Origin: Rhizomys pruinosus
Lineage: Eukaryota > Chordata > Mammalia > Rodentia > Spalacidae
Assembly: GCA_009823505.1 (NCBI GenBank)
Contig: VZQC01006589.1
Location: 7,422,523-7,486,522, forward strand
DNA length: 64,000 nt
Reading direction: 5' to 3'
This document shows, in pieces, positions 10,930 through 23,011 of this stretch. The notes beneath the pieces were generated by a model. It saw only the letters and a list, made by a program, of their open reading frames with translations. It was not told the origin of the DNA and ran no database searches. Position numbers and translations under genes: made by a program. Positions within the stretch are counted from its first letter, which is position 1. Each line of letters opens with the position of its first letter.

Positions 10930-12384
10930 TGGCCTGGTACTGACACGAACACAGACTTATAGATTAATGGAACAAAATTAAAAACCCAAACGTGAGCACA
11001 TGCAGTTTCATCCACCTCATATTTGACAAGGGGGCCAAGAAGACTCAATGGAAGAAAGACAGCATCTTCAGCAAATAGTGCTGGAAAAACTGGATCACCA
11101 CTTGTAGAAGAATAAAACTAAACCCCGACCTTTCACCTTGTACAAAGTCAAATCCAAATAGATCAAAGATCTCCCTGTGAAACCTGAAACTCTGAAAAAG
11201 ATAGAAGAAAACATTGTCAGTAACCTACAAGATATAGGCATGGGAAAATACTTTCTAAATCAGCTGTTGTGCAGGAAATAAGTTCAATAATCAACAAGTG
11301 GGACCTCATTAAAATAAAATACTTCTGTACAGCAAAAGAAACAATCAAAGAAGTGAAGAGAAAACCCACAGAATGGGAGGAAACCTTCACTAGTGACACA
11401 TCTGACAGAGCATTAACATCTAGAGTGTATAAACTACTCAAAAAACAAAGGAGGAAGAAATCAAATGACCCACTCAAAAGATGGAGTAAAGAGCTGAACA
11501 GAGACTTCACAAATGAAGAAGTAAAGATGGCTGAGAAATATCTCAAAAAAGTTCAACATCGTTATCAATAAAGTGCAAATTAAAAGCACTTTAAGATTTC
11601 ATCTTACTCCAATAAGACTGGCTATGATCAAGGAAACAGAAGATACTAAATGCTGGAGAGGTTGTGGGGAAAAGCCAACACTCATTCACTGCTGGTGGGA
11701 ATGCAAACTTGTACAACCCCTATGGAAAGCAGTGTGGAGAACTCTTAAAGGAATCAAAATGAACCTACCACTTGACCCAGTCATACCACTCCTGGGTATA
11801 TGCCCAAAAGATTCTTCCTATTGCAGAGATACATGCACATCTATGTTTATTGCAGCTCTTTTCAAAATAGCAAAGAGCTGGAAGCAACCCGTGTGTCCCT
11901 CAACTGATGAGTGCATAACAAAAATGTGGAACATGTACACAATGAAGTCCTATGTAGAGGTAAAGAAACATGACATCATGAAATTTTCAGGTAAATGGAT
12001 GGAACTAGAAGACATTATGTTAAGTGAAGTAACACAGTCCCAGAATAAGAAACAAATGATGCATGGTGTCACTCATTTGTGGATCCTAGGACCAAATCCT
12101 TATTATATACTCTGTAATTTTGGTATATGTATGAAGTGTATATATGCATATTTTGGAGTAATACAAAACTAAATGAACAAGAAAAGACTTGTTCAAAGAA
12201 ATGACCTAAACAGCAAACCTCTACATCAATAATGTGAATAAAGGACTAAAAAAAAGTTGCAAGAAATGTAGGGCAGAATGCATGAGCTCTGTTGGTGGGG
12301 GTTGAGGAGGGGCATGGGTAGGGAAATGGGTCTAAATTTGGTTGGGATATGCACAAAAGCTCAATGAAAATTTAATAAAAAAGA
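10930..12384 (+). mobile_element. L1 3' portion (ORF2 C-terminus + 3' UTR)
   Basis: A 5'-truncated L1. It opens in the ORF2 region that follows the reverse transcriptase (GGCCTGGTACTGACACGAAC) and runs through the C-terminal domain into a 3' UTR with a G-rich tract (about 12288-12330). It ends in TTTAATAAAAAAG. Stops and frame breaks interrupt it, so it is immobile. No clean target duplication is visible, because the left edge abuts the B1 tail. Confidence 0.9.
11269..12172 (+). pseudogene. L1 ORF2 C-terminal remnant
   Basis: Two open blocks (11269-11571 and 11573-12172) separated by a frame break encode the end of L1 ORF2. The first block carries NKWDLIKIKYFCTAKETI and DPLKRWSKELNRDFTNEE. 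The second carries the ORF2 cysteine motif C-x3-C-x7-H-x4-C intact (C-WRG-C-GEKPTLI-H-CWWE-C) and the FIAALFKIAKSWKQP block. The family uses this domain for RNA binding and retrotransposition. The endonuclease and reverse transcriptase are absent from this copy. Confidence 0.85.
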
Positions 12385-12394
12385 GACTACATTC

Positions 12395-12830
12395 CCAAAG
12401 GACAATGCCACTTCTGGCTCTTATAATCATTCCACCTCCTCTTCTGCAGTGATGTCTGACCCTTGGGAGGCAGATGTCTGAAAGAGGCACCTATTCAGGG
12501 ATAAGCAGTCTGTAGCCTCTTATTTCCTGCAGGTTGGCTAATTGTGGTTCTGTGTGTCATTACCATCTACTGCATAAGGAAAATTTGGGGGTCAGAGTTG
12601 AGAGATGCATCAATTTATACATATAGGAGGAAGTTATTTGGGATTCCTTAAGACTACATCTTTTAGAAGCATAATGGTCTTTGGATCTCTCCTCTGGCCT
12701 GTGCGTGACCTGTCTAGCTTCTGCTTCTTAGGTTTGATGTCAGTGTCATCTGTAGGCTCTATATTACAGAGCTTATGTTAAATTCAAGTAGAAAGTGGTT
12801 GCTTATTCTCATAATGAAGAAAATGATTTG
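12395..12830 (-). mobile_element. Old L1 3'-UTR-like fragment
   Basis: CTGGCTCTTATAATCATTCC, CTCCTCTTCTGCAGTGATG, TACCATCTACTGCATAAGG, then GAGTTGAGAGATGCATC follow the order of a very common rodent repeat related to antisense L1 3' UTR. It begins about ten bases after the previous L1 ends. Confidence 0.5.
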
Positions 12831-13029
12831 CAATGCAAGCTCTTGGCTTCTCAAATGCACATGAGATTGTGTGAAAGTGTAAGTAAGGACTCAGTTGAAA
12901 TACATGTTTCCTGAAAATTCTTTTTATGTAATCTATCACCTGATTTTAAAGACTGTTTTCATCTATCTCTAAAGATGTCTAGGGTCTAAAAGTGTTGATT
13001 GTGTCCATCCAATATCACAGGCCACATAG

Positions 13030-13130
13030 AGGAGACAGGGTCTCCCTGAAGCCCTGGATGGCCTCTGAGAGATTGAGACTTTGCTGGTCTCAGTCTCTAA
13101 GATATCTGCATTCCTCTGCCTCCCAAGTGA
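13030..13130 (-). mobile_element. Degenerate B1-like fragment
   Basis: GGAGACAGGGTCTCCCTGAAG and a CCTCTGCCTCCCAAGTGATG end match the two ends of a reversed B1. The middle is scrambled. Confidence 0.4.
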
Positions 13131-13439
13131 TGCAATCCTTTTTAAATTGTTATTTTTAAGAATTTTTCTACATGCATAAAATCTCATGTCCTCTCCTGGC
13201 ATGTGTCCTTCCCACCTGCATGTACTTTCTCATGGTGGAGAGTAGTGGGTGAGAGAGACCTTGAGGGTCATAGTGTTAAAGATAAGATACTGAATGCTTA
13301 GCTTAATATGGGGCATTTATATTAACTGTGCCTTACGGTAGGTAGGCAGAAAGAATGGAGGATGGTGGATGGGGAGAAATTCTGTGAAAAGTTGCATTCT
13401 GGGCACTGCATGACTGTCAAGGTTTAATCTCACAGCACC

Positions 13440-13600
13440 TCTGCTTACAAGTACAAGACCTCCACAAGATTAAGCCAGCCAGTATCCTGGCAGAGAAGGG
13501 TTAGATGATCCCCAAGCTCCACTCTTTACTGTGGAACTGTTGGCAGTGGATATTTGCTGGAGAAAAGAGAATAATTATTTTTTTTAGCCAGAGGTGGGTT
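13440..13600 (+). mobile_element. Old L1 3'-UTR fragment
   Basis: CACAAGATTAAGCCAGCCAG, GGAACTGTTGGCAGTGGATA and TTGCTGGAGAAAAGAG match the L1 3'-UTR pieces at 7.3 and 33.8 kb. Confidence 0.5.
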
Positions 13601-14110
13601 TCCTACACTCTAGTGAATGTCTCCAAGCACTAACAAGATTCAGTATCATGTCAAAAAATCATATAAAATAACCTTTCCATTTCTAAACATTGCCTTCTAA
13701 AATTTCATTGATAATTCTGGAGACTATAGTTTATCTCTTCATCCAATGTGGATATTTTAGACTATTTAATCCTTCTTTTAAAGCAGTGCAATTCTCTTTC
13801 CCATAGTTTTGAGGAATGGACAGACATATTCTGACTTTACTGGAATCTATAGAGCTCTAACACCCAATCGTGAGTGGGGATAAGAAGTTGAGTGATTTCG
13901 TGTGATTTTATGTTTGGTGATATAGCATTTTTACCTGTGAATTCAAGGCCAATCCTCCAGAAAATGCCTGCTTAATTATAGCACCCTTCTGAAACAGCTA
14001 GAACGTGTGCAGAGCCAGGGAACTACAGGAAAGTGAATCCTGCTCTCCTGAAACTGAGAAATTCTTCATTTCTAGAAAAAAAGGTTATGTATGAAGTGCT
14101 GTGCTTACAG
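13601..14110. other. No gene recognised
   Basis: AT-rich sequence without a recognisable repeat or coding frame. Confidence 0.5.
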
Positions 14111-14114
14111 AATC

Positions 14115-14116
<2 letters not shown>

Positions 14117-14153
<37 letters not shown>
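14117..14153. repeat. (GT)n microsatellite
   Basis: A pure GT run of about 18 units. It forms the tail of the following reversed B4-type SINE. Confidence 0.95.
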
Positions 14154-14155
<2 letters not shown>

Positions 14156-14452
14156 GGGTGCATGTTGAAGGGGCTCATGAGCACAGGTGTGCACGCATAT
14201 GTTGAGGTCATCGGATAATCTCAGGTCTCATGCCTCCTCTGAGATGGGGGTCTTCCATTGGCCTGGAGCCCACCTAGTAGTTTCGAGTGTCTGGCTATTT
14301 ATTTCTAGGAATCTTCCTATCTCCACCTCCCTAGGTCTGGAACAGGATGAACTCTTGGGCCTGGCATGTTTCTATGCTTCTGGGCACAAGCTCAAGTCCT
14401 AGTGCTTGTAAGGCCAGCATTTCTCTGACTGAACTGTCTCCCATCCCCAGGA
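14154..14452 (-). mobile_element. B4-type composite SINE, reverse
   Basis: A GT-rich tail, then GAGGTCATCGGATAATCTCAG, GAGATGGGGGTCTTCCATTGG, GGAATCTTCCTATCTCCACC, and a tRNA-like head in reverse (GAACTGTCTCCCATCCCC). This is the B4 layout (tRNA-derived part fused to B1-like part). It is diverged. Confidence 0.55.
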
Positions 14453-14990
14453 TTTCCATATTTAAGGCTCAATGTCTGTGCAGTCAAAACTCTTCTGTGA
14501 AACACTGAATCTGGCAGCAGGAGGAAGTGAAGCAGGTTTTCTACATAGGGGAAGACAAGGAGTTAGTTAATTACCAGAGAAGGTCTTTGCCGAGAACTGA
14601 ACTCTTCATAGTCAGTACTAATATGAAACCCACTGAGTTCCCTTATACATAATATTGGAGATCCTTTCTTCTCCATTACCAAGGAGCTGCCTTACCTTCC
14701 CATTGGACTGTGGCAAACAGTTTCTACCCTGCTCTGGAGGTACTGAGACACTGGTTAAAGCAGCAAGCTGTTAACATTCTTCATAGACTTCTATTCTGGA
14801 CTAAACTTGGGTTTCCCCCTATAACACTTGTATTGGAATTTGATTCCCATAGTAATGGTATATGAAGGCCTTTCAGAAGAGTTTAAGGATTTAAAAGGAA
14901 TTAATAATTTGAATAAACAGAGAAACTTCACTCTCTTGGTATTGGGTTACTTTCCTGAACATGTGGATCCTGTATACCATGCTGTGTTTA
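14453..14990. other. No gene recognised
   Basis: I see no recognisable repeat, and the open frames here are short and overlap. Confidence 0.5.
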
Positions 14991-15490
14991 TTCTTTTATT
15001 TAATGTGCATTTTATTGAATTTCTGTGCATTTCATAAAATCTTAATTCAATTTAGAACCTTCTCATATCTGCCCCACCCAATAGCCCCTTCCCATGATGG
15101 GTTTCATGCATTCTGTCATATATGTCAAGGCCTATCTGGTCGAGCATTTGTATCCAGATATTTAATAGTGCAAGTTCATCTACTGGGGTCTGCTAAGCCT
15201 GTCTAGAGTCACTGCCTTAAAGATCATCTATCCTCAACCAACAGTGATCAGGTGCCAATATTTCCTTGTCTAACTTTGCCCATTTTCCCAGTTCTATGCA
15301 AGATCTTTGCTTGAATTGGCATGGGTATTGTGCATATTGTCTGCATTGTTTCGAGTTCATGTGAACAAGTTCCCAGAAGCTTGAAAGCTTCTGTTTCCTT
15401 CTGTTCATGCATTAGCCCTGGCTCTTACAATCTTTCTGACAATCCTCTGAAATGGTCCTTGAGCCAAGGGTGGGCAAGGTTTAGTATAAG
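14991..15490 (-). mobile_element. L1 3' UTR, antisense
   Basis: It starts with the L1 3' end in reverse (TTTTATTGAATTTCTGTGCA, TTTCATAAAATCTTAATTC) and passes a C-rich tract opposite the L1 G-rich tract. It continues to CTGGCTCTTACAATCTTTCTG near 15420. It is an old 5'-truncated copy. Confidence 0.65.
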
Positions 15491-15522
15491 AGTAATATTC
15501 TTAATGCTTGCATGTCTGCTAT

Positions 15523-15690
15523 CATGATAAGCTAAGGCTACTGAGCAGATGTAAGCATCACTCTCTGACGCTACTATCCATGATAAGCTAAGGCTACTGA
15601 GCAGATGTAAGCATCACTCTCTGACGCTACTATCCATGATAAGCTAAGGCTACTGAGCAGATGTAAGCATCATGCTCTGATGCTACCCAG
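15523..15690. repeat. 56-bp minisatellite, three units
   Basis: The units are 15523-15578, 15579-15634 and 15635 to about 15690. Units 1 and 2 are identical over all 56 bases. Unit 3 differs at a few sites near its end (CATGCTCTGATGCTACCC in place of CACTCTCTGACGCTAC). Each unit begins CATGATAAGCTAAGGCTACT. A short partial unit (GCTATC) precedes the array. Confidence 0.97.
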
Positions 15691-15750
15691 TCTCCAGAAC
15701 TGTGGAGAAAATGAACATTTATTCTTACAAACCATCCAGTCACAAATATT

Positions 15751-15860
15751 TATTTTTTGTCTTTTTGAGACAGGGTCTCCCTTTTAGTCCCAGCAAGCCT
15801 GGAGCTCACTATGTAAACCAGGCTGGCCTCGAACTCACAGGAATCTACCTGCCTCTGCCT
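15751..15860 (-). mobile_element. 5'-truncated B1 with target duplication
   Basis: A reversed B1 lacking its first third: TTTTTGAGACAGGGTCTCCC through TCTACCTGCCTCTGCCT. Nine-base flanking repeats ACAAATATT lie at 15742-15750 and 15861-15869. Confidence 0.85.
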
Positions 15861-15869
15861 ACAAATATT

Positions 15870-16550
15870 CTTTTTAACAACAGAAAATGATTGAATGCAT
15901 AATTTCCCAATTGAACCCTACTTCCCTTCTAAAAGTTTATTCATTCCCCAATGTAATAATAACCACTTCCATTAAGTCTCTTCTGATATGGCATGGCCTC
16001 TTGCATCTGGTTGGCATAAAATACATGCAGGAATTTGGGCTGAACCATGAAACAATGTGTCCATTAAGTTCAGACAAATAATACAAACTCCTATCTCTCA
16101 AAATGCAAGCTATGGGATCACTCAGGAAGTTTGTTTATAATGGAAATTAGGGAAACTTGTCTAAAATCCTTGAATCTGATCTTCCCAGCAGTGGCCTTGA
16201 TAAAAAAATGAGTTAATCACAAAAGCAAATTAGTAGTTAATATTTATTGAATATTTATTTCTAGGACATTCTTCTTACAGCTTCTTATGTTTTAATAATG
16301 GTAAGGGCCATAAAAGCCTCAATGAAAAAGTAGCAGCACTGAGGCCAGTTTGCTAATGAGGCACTTGATGCAAAAAATATTAAAGAAGTTTTCAAGGTCT
16401 ACACAATTATTACAGAAAATTCTGAGATTTAACTCAAGGTGCCAGGTTTCACAGTCCTCTACACTGTCTCTCTCCATGAGTCATTCTACATAGCCTAATT
16501 TACTTATGTGTCAGTGTGATTGGGAGGGTTGTCAAGATGCAGCTGTTCAA
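15870..16550. other. No gene recognised
   Basis: AT-rich DNA without a clear repeat. Confidence 0.5.
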
Positions 16551-16554
16551 GGGT

Positions 16555-16930
16555 ACTACTGAAAGCTATAGAGATCACTCAGTGGGCAGAGCATTTGAAT
16601 TACACTTGTGAAGACCTAAGTCCAAATCCTGAGAACTCACGTGAAGCCAATTCTCTGGAGAAGCAGATGAACTCCCCTAAGCTCATGGGCCAGCAATCCT
16701 GGCATGTAATTCCCCTAAACCCCTGGGCCAGCAATCCCGGCATGTAATGCCCCTCAGCTCGTGGGTATACACAGTGCTAAAACAGAGACAACCAACCCCA
16801 AACAAGGTGGAAAATGAGGATTGACACTGAGTGTTCCTGTCCTCCACCTGGGTGCCATGGCCAGACATGCCCTAGTTCACCCACACATTGATAGGCACAA
16901 GGACACAAATGTACACACACACACACACAT
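16555..16930 (+). mobile_element. B4 SINE with internal duplication
   Basis: Its parts, in order, are a tRNA-like head (AGATCACTCAGTGGGCAGAG), GACCTAAGTCCAAATCCTGAG, a duplicated GGGCCAGCAATCC block, CAAACAAGGTGGAAAATGAGG, CCTCCACCTGGGTGCCATGG and a CA-rich tail (16913-16929). This is the B4 order. The duplication is described as a separate repeat. Confidence 0.75.
16674..16768. repeat. 38-bp tandem repeat inside B4
   Basis: The units are 16674-16711, 16712-16749 and a partial third at 16750-16768. Each starts CCCCTMARCYC and contains GGGCCAGCAATCCYGGCATG. A normal B4 has one such block. Confidence 0.85.
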
Positions 16931-19900
16931 TCTACACTCAAAAAATGAAAAAATGCACTTTTAAGACAAAGGTACTCAATGAGGCAAAATACCTATTAAT
17001 GTTCTACTTCCCTTATATCAAAATTTTATCAGATCATCAGAAACAAAAGCTAAATGGGAGGGAAAGAATTTGAACATGTTGATGGTCCAAAAAACTGGAT
17101 GAGTCTTCATATGTATTTTTCTAATCATAAAATACTTTAATGCTGAACATATGTTGATTTCTTATCCAGCCATGATAAAAGTCTGGGGCAGGTATTCTAT
17201 TTCACATGTAACAAATATGAAAACTGCAGCTTGTCATTGAAATTAATCCACCCCCAGTGAAATGATCTGGTATGAATGAAATCCACTGACAACACAGGTA
17301 GATCCCAGTTTACATAGAGCTTACTTCTAGCTGCTTGTCCTCTGCTGAGTGAGTTAGACAATGAATTAAAAGCAATTGGCCAACTTCCTCACTGGCTTGA
17401 GCTCATTATTACAGTGGAAAGGAAATGGGCTGATGGCTCTGGTGTAGTCACAACATGCAGGATGAAAGAACTGCAAGGTTTTGCCATATTGACCTGGTCC
17501 TTTTTAATAATGCTAGGTTGCAGTTTTAGCCCATTTAGTTCACTATCAGCCAGTGCTATGATCAATCCATTAATTATATAACTAAAATGGTTTCAAAGTC
17601 AAAATGTATCATATTTGTCAGGATTGTGTCTTAGTATACAAAGTTACAAGTGAACAAATTAGCTTTGATACTAATAGCAACATTAACTCTTGTAAAAGAC
17701 TTACCATTCTCAGATTTAGTCCTTACTAAATACACATTTAAAAGTGGTAAATAAAGTTTAACTTTTCATAAAATACAGAGAAAAGACATTTTCCAAGATT
17801 ATATCCCTGTGTGTTCTCTTCTTTGCATTTAAAAATATAACATTCTTTTCTTGCTCCCTCATCACTCATGCACATACTCAAATGTGCTGAAACACTTGTC
17901 CTTTGTAGACTCACTACCTATGAGTCTACAATGTAGCATTGACCATGCTAAATCCATATCTCCTGTCTTCACTCCAGAAAGAGCCCCCACCTTTTCTACT
18001 CTGTCTATCCACTTGTTCTTCAATGGTTTATTGTTAGACAACCTTTGAATGCTCTCTCATATCTCCACCCTCTTTCTGTTCCTCCCTACTTTTCTCTCTT
18101 TAATTTTCTTTTCTTTCCCCATTTCTTTCCCTTTCTCCACTGACATGAGCCAGAAAGAATTTGAATCAGCTTCAAGACCAAAATTGGCCATGCTCTTGTG
18201 GGTATTTTACATTTCTATCAATGCTGTTCTTGAGTAAGCACAACTGTAAGTGCACATCTGTCATTCTCATCTTGCCACATGCACTTGGAGGGCAGGAGCT
18301 GAAACTTGTTCATGTTTAATAGGTATCTACTACAAGCTGATGGATGGCAGGTTCTCAGGTTGTGATTACCTCACATGAACTGAATACTAATAGTGTATTT
18401 CTTCCGCTGCACATTTAATGAAACCATTTGGGCTGTGTAATGCACAGTTAGAAGTAGCTGTCAGTTCTCCTCTTCATTGACAAGCATCAGACCAATGTGT
18501 GATTTCCTCAGAGGATATTGTCCAAATGTGACTAATATTCAACAAATTGCTCACAAGCAAACCTTGCCCTGGTTTCCATTATGAATTCTGTGATGCATTT
18601 GCAGGTGGCACTACCAACCTAAATGCATGGAAAGCATGTAGTTCACACCTCATCTGTAATTCCAGAGAGGTAGCCAAACTCAGTGTCATCTGCTTCCCAT
18701 TGGAGCTGCCTGTGCCTTCTGATTATACCTCCTCCTTTCAAGTTTCCTTATATGATCACACTGGCCTCCCCTCAAAAAGTAAAAATCATAGTTAGTCATA
18801 GTCAAGTCTTAGAATCAAGTTCATGAAAAGTTCACTCAGCAAATAAGAGCCATTAACAATGAAGAACATCATGCGCCCAAGTTCTAGAGAGGGTAGAGGC
18901 AGATCTGCTGAAGACTCACAACTTACCCAGAGACAACAGGTCCACCACCTCCTATCCTCCATGTCCACGCAAGCCAAGCCACAATCATCGAAGTCCACAG
19001 CCAGGTAGACAGGCTCTAAGTGGATAAACCAATAGGGTGTAGGGAAGGAGTCAGTGTCATTCCATGGTCAAAAATGGCTATGTGTTTATTCTGTTGGCAC
19101 CCGCATTCAACCTCTAAATGCCATGTGTGCAAAACCAAACACTGATGACACTGGTGGTGACATTCAACCAAAGACAATGTGCTCTACCTAAAATGTTCCA
19201 TACACTCTCAAAATTGAAAGAAAATGTCTCACACTATTCATTCCATCGTAAACTTAACCATAAACTTAATAAAAATCAGGGACTATGTAGAGATTTCTGG
19301 TAGACATCTACTTGGTTTACAGATTCTTCAAATGCATTTTCCTTACAATGCAGACAAATTGTTTCTTTTTCAGGTTAATTATACCTTGCTCTTTGTGGTA
19401 TTTTATGTAACTTTTGTTCTTGACCTTATACTCCTGAGATCCACACAAGATTTTTCTGTGCTTCTCATTCATTCTTTTCTTTGTACTCTTGTACATTGTG
19501 TACTCTAAACAGCATAGCTGAAAACATCTGGGGCTTTACTCTGGGAGCATTTGTGCAAGTGTGTCTGGTAGATGGCTTCCTTGAGGGGAATCGTCGGGTA
19601 ACAGGTTCATACGATGCTTTCACAATGTTCCATGAACTCTTGCTCTCCCCTCTGACTCCAGAGATGTTCCTAAGTTTCCTGTGAATTCTCATGTTTTTGT
19701 GGCTGACATCGCACCATAAAGATGTTTCATACATCTCTCCTTCCCTGCTCCTTTGTCTGAAAAATCATTTAGTGACCTGGGCAGGAACCTGCTCAGATCT
19801 CACTTTCCACTCTGTATGTGTTGCCTTCCCCTCAGGTCAGCGCACCAGCACGATAGGCATAGTGCTGATTTACACATGAAAATAACGTGTTTTCAGAAGG

Positions 19901-20390
19901 CACTGAAGCAATCCACACCCGCGGCAGCAGTTTTCCAGGACTGAAAAGCAGAGTCAGCAGAATCTGAGCTTTTTTATTCCACCCGTAGTACAGGTGCAAC
20001 ATGGGTTTCAGTGAGATTTCTCTCATGAATCCCCATGAGACGAAAGGCAATCTGTTTTTAGCATCTGTGATAATTTAGGGTGCTTTTTACAGAATGGCTA
20101 TTTAGATCTACCGATGGGGATATTTAGTTGACACCTGCTGCTAGGTAATGCAGCCTAGACTTGCCAGGGTTGCTGCAGTACCCACAGAGTCTCCACAATA
20201 TCCTTGCCTCACAAGGCCTGTGTAATGACACCACCAATTGACACATGTAGATGGGTGGGAGCTGTTATGCAGGGTCCCACCTCTAGTGAAAAGCTACAGG
20301 CAATGGCTGCTGAGGGAGGGGAATCAGTGTAGTCTAGGGATGAGCACTCTGGTATGTGATCTAATCTCAAGGGTTCAGCTCTAATCAAAT
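16931..20390. other. Long stretch without recognised gene
   Basis: I see no clear retroposon or simple repeat of note. Open frames of 60-94 codons occur on both strands around 18.5-19.9 kb and overlap one another. None shows a domain, signal sequence or family match. Confidence 0.5.
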
Positions 20391-20394
20391 GTGC

Positions 20395-20590
20395 TCATGA
20401 GCAGAACTCAATGTACTCATATATATGTACATTTACAAACATATGTATATATGCCATAAATAATCAAAGAAGAGGAAAGAGGACCAGAAATTGAGAAGAC
20501 CATTGGTGGAGGTTGAGGGAGATTGGGATGCAAATACAAAACTCATGTAGGAAATTCTCAAAAATAAGGATGAATGTGAGAAAAAATAAG
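20395..20590 (+). mobile_element. Old L1 3' UTR fragment
   Basis: A TA/CA-rich stretch is followed by AATCAAAGAAGAGGAAAGAG, GGTGGAGGTTGAGGGAGATTG and an A-rich end. This resembles the end of old rodent L1 3' UTRs. Confidence 0.4.
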
Positions 20591-21799
20591 TCATATTTTA
20601 CATACATTAAGTGCATATATTTTCAATTGCTAAGTTCCAAAATTAACTTTTTAGTTTGTCTATTGTGATAATTAATTCTGCTACCTTGATACAACCTACT
20701 ATCACCTGTGAAAAGAGTCTCAATGAAAAATTTTCCCACAAAAGCCATTTCCTGCACTAGTCTCATGATGTCAGCTAATGCAAGTCTCAACCTTACAGGC
20801 AACCAGGGATCCTTATGACTTTCTTCTAGTCTGTACAATGTGATCTCTTTTCCATGTCAAGGGAAATTACTGATGGTTTTTATTTTAGACAAAACGGCTT
20901 TAATAGTTTTGATCCTTTGAATTTCTATAAATATTTTATAGTCACCATGTCAATTTCCAGAACAAATGTGTAAAGACTTTTAGACAATATAAATATATAC
21001 TACAGATACACATATATGTATTATTCCATTCTATTTCTGCAATAAATAGAATTGGTTTTTCTTTGTTTTCTTTCTGTCAACCCATGGCTATCAAATGTTA
21101 TCAAGTAATTTCACTACATCGTTGATGTAGTGAATTTTCTGTTACCCTGTGATGTGGTGGTGGAAAGGCCCCTGTCTAAGGATGAAAATTCAAATTTCCT
21201 GCAGGCAACTGACTGTTCCTTTTCCTTGTCTTGTTCATTTATATTTGGGCAAGGAGTCAATCAGAATTTACCTATGAATGTGAGACCCAGCCAGGAGAAT
21301 TCCTCCAGGATCAATCTCATTTCCATTTGCTGAAGATGCAAAATGTCCTGGAGGCATTGGAAGGAAGCTAGAAGAGCCTCTTCCAGGTCATGTCTCTCAA
21401 AGAGTGTGTAGAAAAGTCACACAGGAAATGCCATCTCTGAAATGTTACTCAGAAAAGCAATGAAGACAATGGCCCAAAAGGTGATAACATCAACTTTTTC
21501 AAATCTCTGGCAAAATAAGCAAATGCTTGGAACAAATTGAGAAGCATTTCTTCAAGAAAATGATCTGAATCACTGTAAAAACAAGGGCCAGGATGCATGT
21601 AGGAACCCCCAATTGCCGTCCACTTACCCCTTGTCAGAGCTCCATTTGAGGTTAATTAACAGGAAGCATCCTAGCAAACTCATAGGATACCTAAGCAAAG
21701 ACAGAGAAACCTGTGAACCTAGGCCTTCCTTCAAGGTAATAGTCGCTGCCACTAAATAGGGGAGGAGGGTTACCATGGCACTAATGTCAATTGGGACCT
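20591..21799. other. No gene recognised
   Basis: AT-rich. A short near-perfect palindrome (TTCACTACATCGTTGATGTAGTGAA) lies at 21110-21134. Confidence 0.5.
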
Positions 21800-22014
21800 C
21801 TTTGTTTTCCTCCTCAATCCTTTTCAGATTTATGGTGGAGGTGTTTTAACTCTTTGATTAGATTTATTCCTAGATACTTTGTATTAATTTTAAATTGGAT
21901 TCCCTTTTGATTTTTTTTTAATGATAGTTTACTATTGTGATCTAGAAACACTACATTTAGTTTACACTCCCAAATTTCCTAAAATCACTTATCAAACACT
22001 TTTGCTATAGTTTA

Positions 22015-22015
<1 letters not shown>

Positions 22016-22047
<32 letters not shown>

Positions 22048-22094
22048 CACTCACACTTGCATACATATCCACACATATATATATATATATATAC
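22016..22094. repeat. (CA)n and (TA)n microsatellites
   Basis: A CA run at about 22016-22047 and a TA run at about 22074-22094 lie within the old L1. Confidence 0.9.
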
Positions 22095-22390
22095 AATCTA
22101 TCATCTATCTGATCTTTTCATCTACAAATGGATAATATGTCTTCTCTTTCAGTTTGAATGTCTTTTAGTTTATTTCTTTTGCATCCTTAATTTTTCTACT
22201 CAGAACTTTCACTACTTCGCCATGTAAAGGATAGAGTAAGTACTATTGCCTCATTATTGATCTCATAAGGAAATCTTTCAAACTTTGCCCATTCTATAGT
22301 ATATCAGCTACAGGTTTGTCATATCTGGCTTTTATTATGTTATTATGTTAAAGGATGTACCTTCTATACTTATTTTTTTAAATATTTTCT

Positions 22391-23011
22391 CTTTTTTTCA
22401 ACAATGTTTTATTGAAGCTCTGTGCATTTCATACAAAATTACATTACAAATCAAATCTAAATCCGTGCCTCCCTCCTTGCCCTCCCCAGCAGAGCTCATG
22501 CAGTCTGTCAAACATTTTTTCATCTTTTTCTCAGTCTCTCTCAAAATTCTCCGTGCAGAAGTTTACTGTTTCAGTCAGGTCTTTGACACAGTCTTTTCTG
22601 TTGTTGTTCCTTCCAGTATGCATCACTCCAAAATATGCACATATGCATGCCACATATATCATAGGTTTTAGCATCTTCATCTTATGATTTTTTTATTAGG
22701 CTGAAAGATGTCATGTTTGAAGGCTCCTCCTTGGCAAGCCCAAACCACCATCAGTTCTGCCCTTGTGCTCCACACTGGGGTTTTCCCTTCCCAAGCCCTA
22801 ATGAGGTCCAGTAAGCACCACCTCCTCTCTTGATCTTCCTGTACTGGTCTCCATGATACAGCCTGGGTAGTCCAACAATAGCAGTCTATACTCTGAAGAA
22901 GTGGAAACACCAGTAGTAGCTCAGTCCACAGGATGGATGTCTCAGCAGTCCCCATCCGGCACTGAAGGTGTGGAGGATTCTTGGAGATACATGAGTCTTC
23001 AGTCCATATTG
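22391..23011 (-). mobile_element. L1 3' UTR inserted in older L1
   Basis: A 621-bp reversed, 5'-truncated L1 end. Its A-tail side is at the left (CTTTTTTTCAACAATG), followed by the L1 3'-end motif in reverse (TTTATTGAAGCTCTGTGCAT). Perfect 10-base target duplications AATATTTTCT lie at 22381-22390 and 23012-23021, and the interrupted host L1 continues on both sides. The right half (TGTCTCAGCAGTCCCCATCC, GGCACTGAAGGTGTGGAGG) is a widespread rodent repeat motif and here marks the 5' side of the inserted piece. Confidence 0.88.

Noticed and set aside
15523..15690. CRISPR-like array
   Set aside because: The units are contiguous 56-bp tandem copies without spacers, in a rodent genome.
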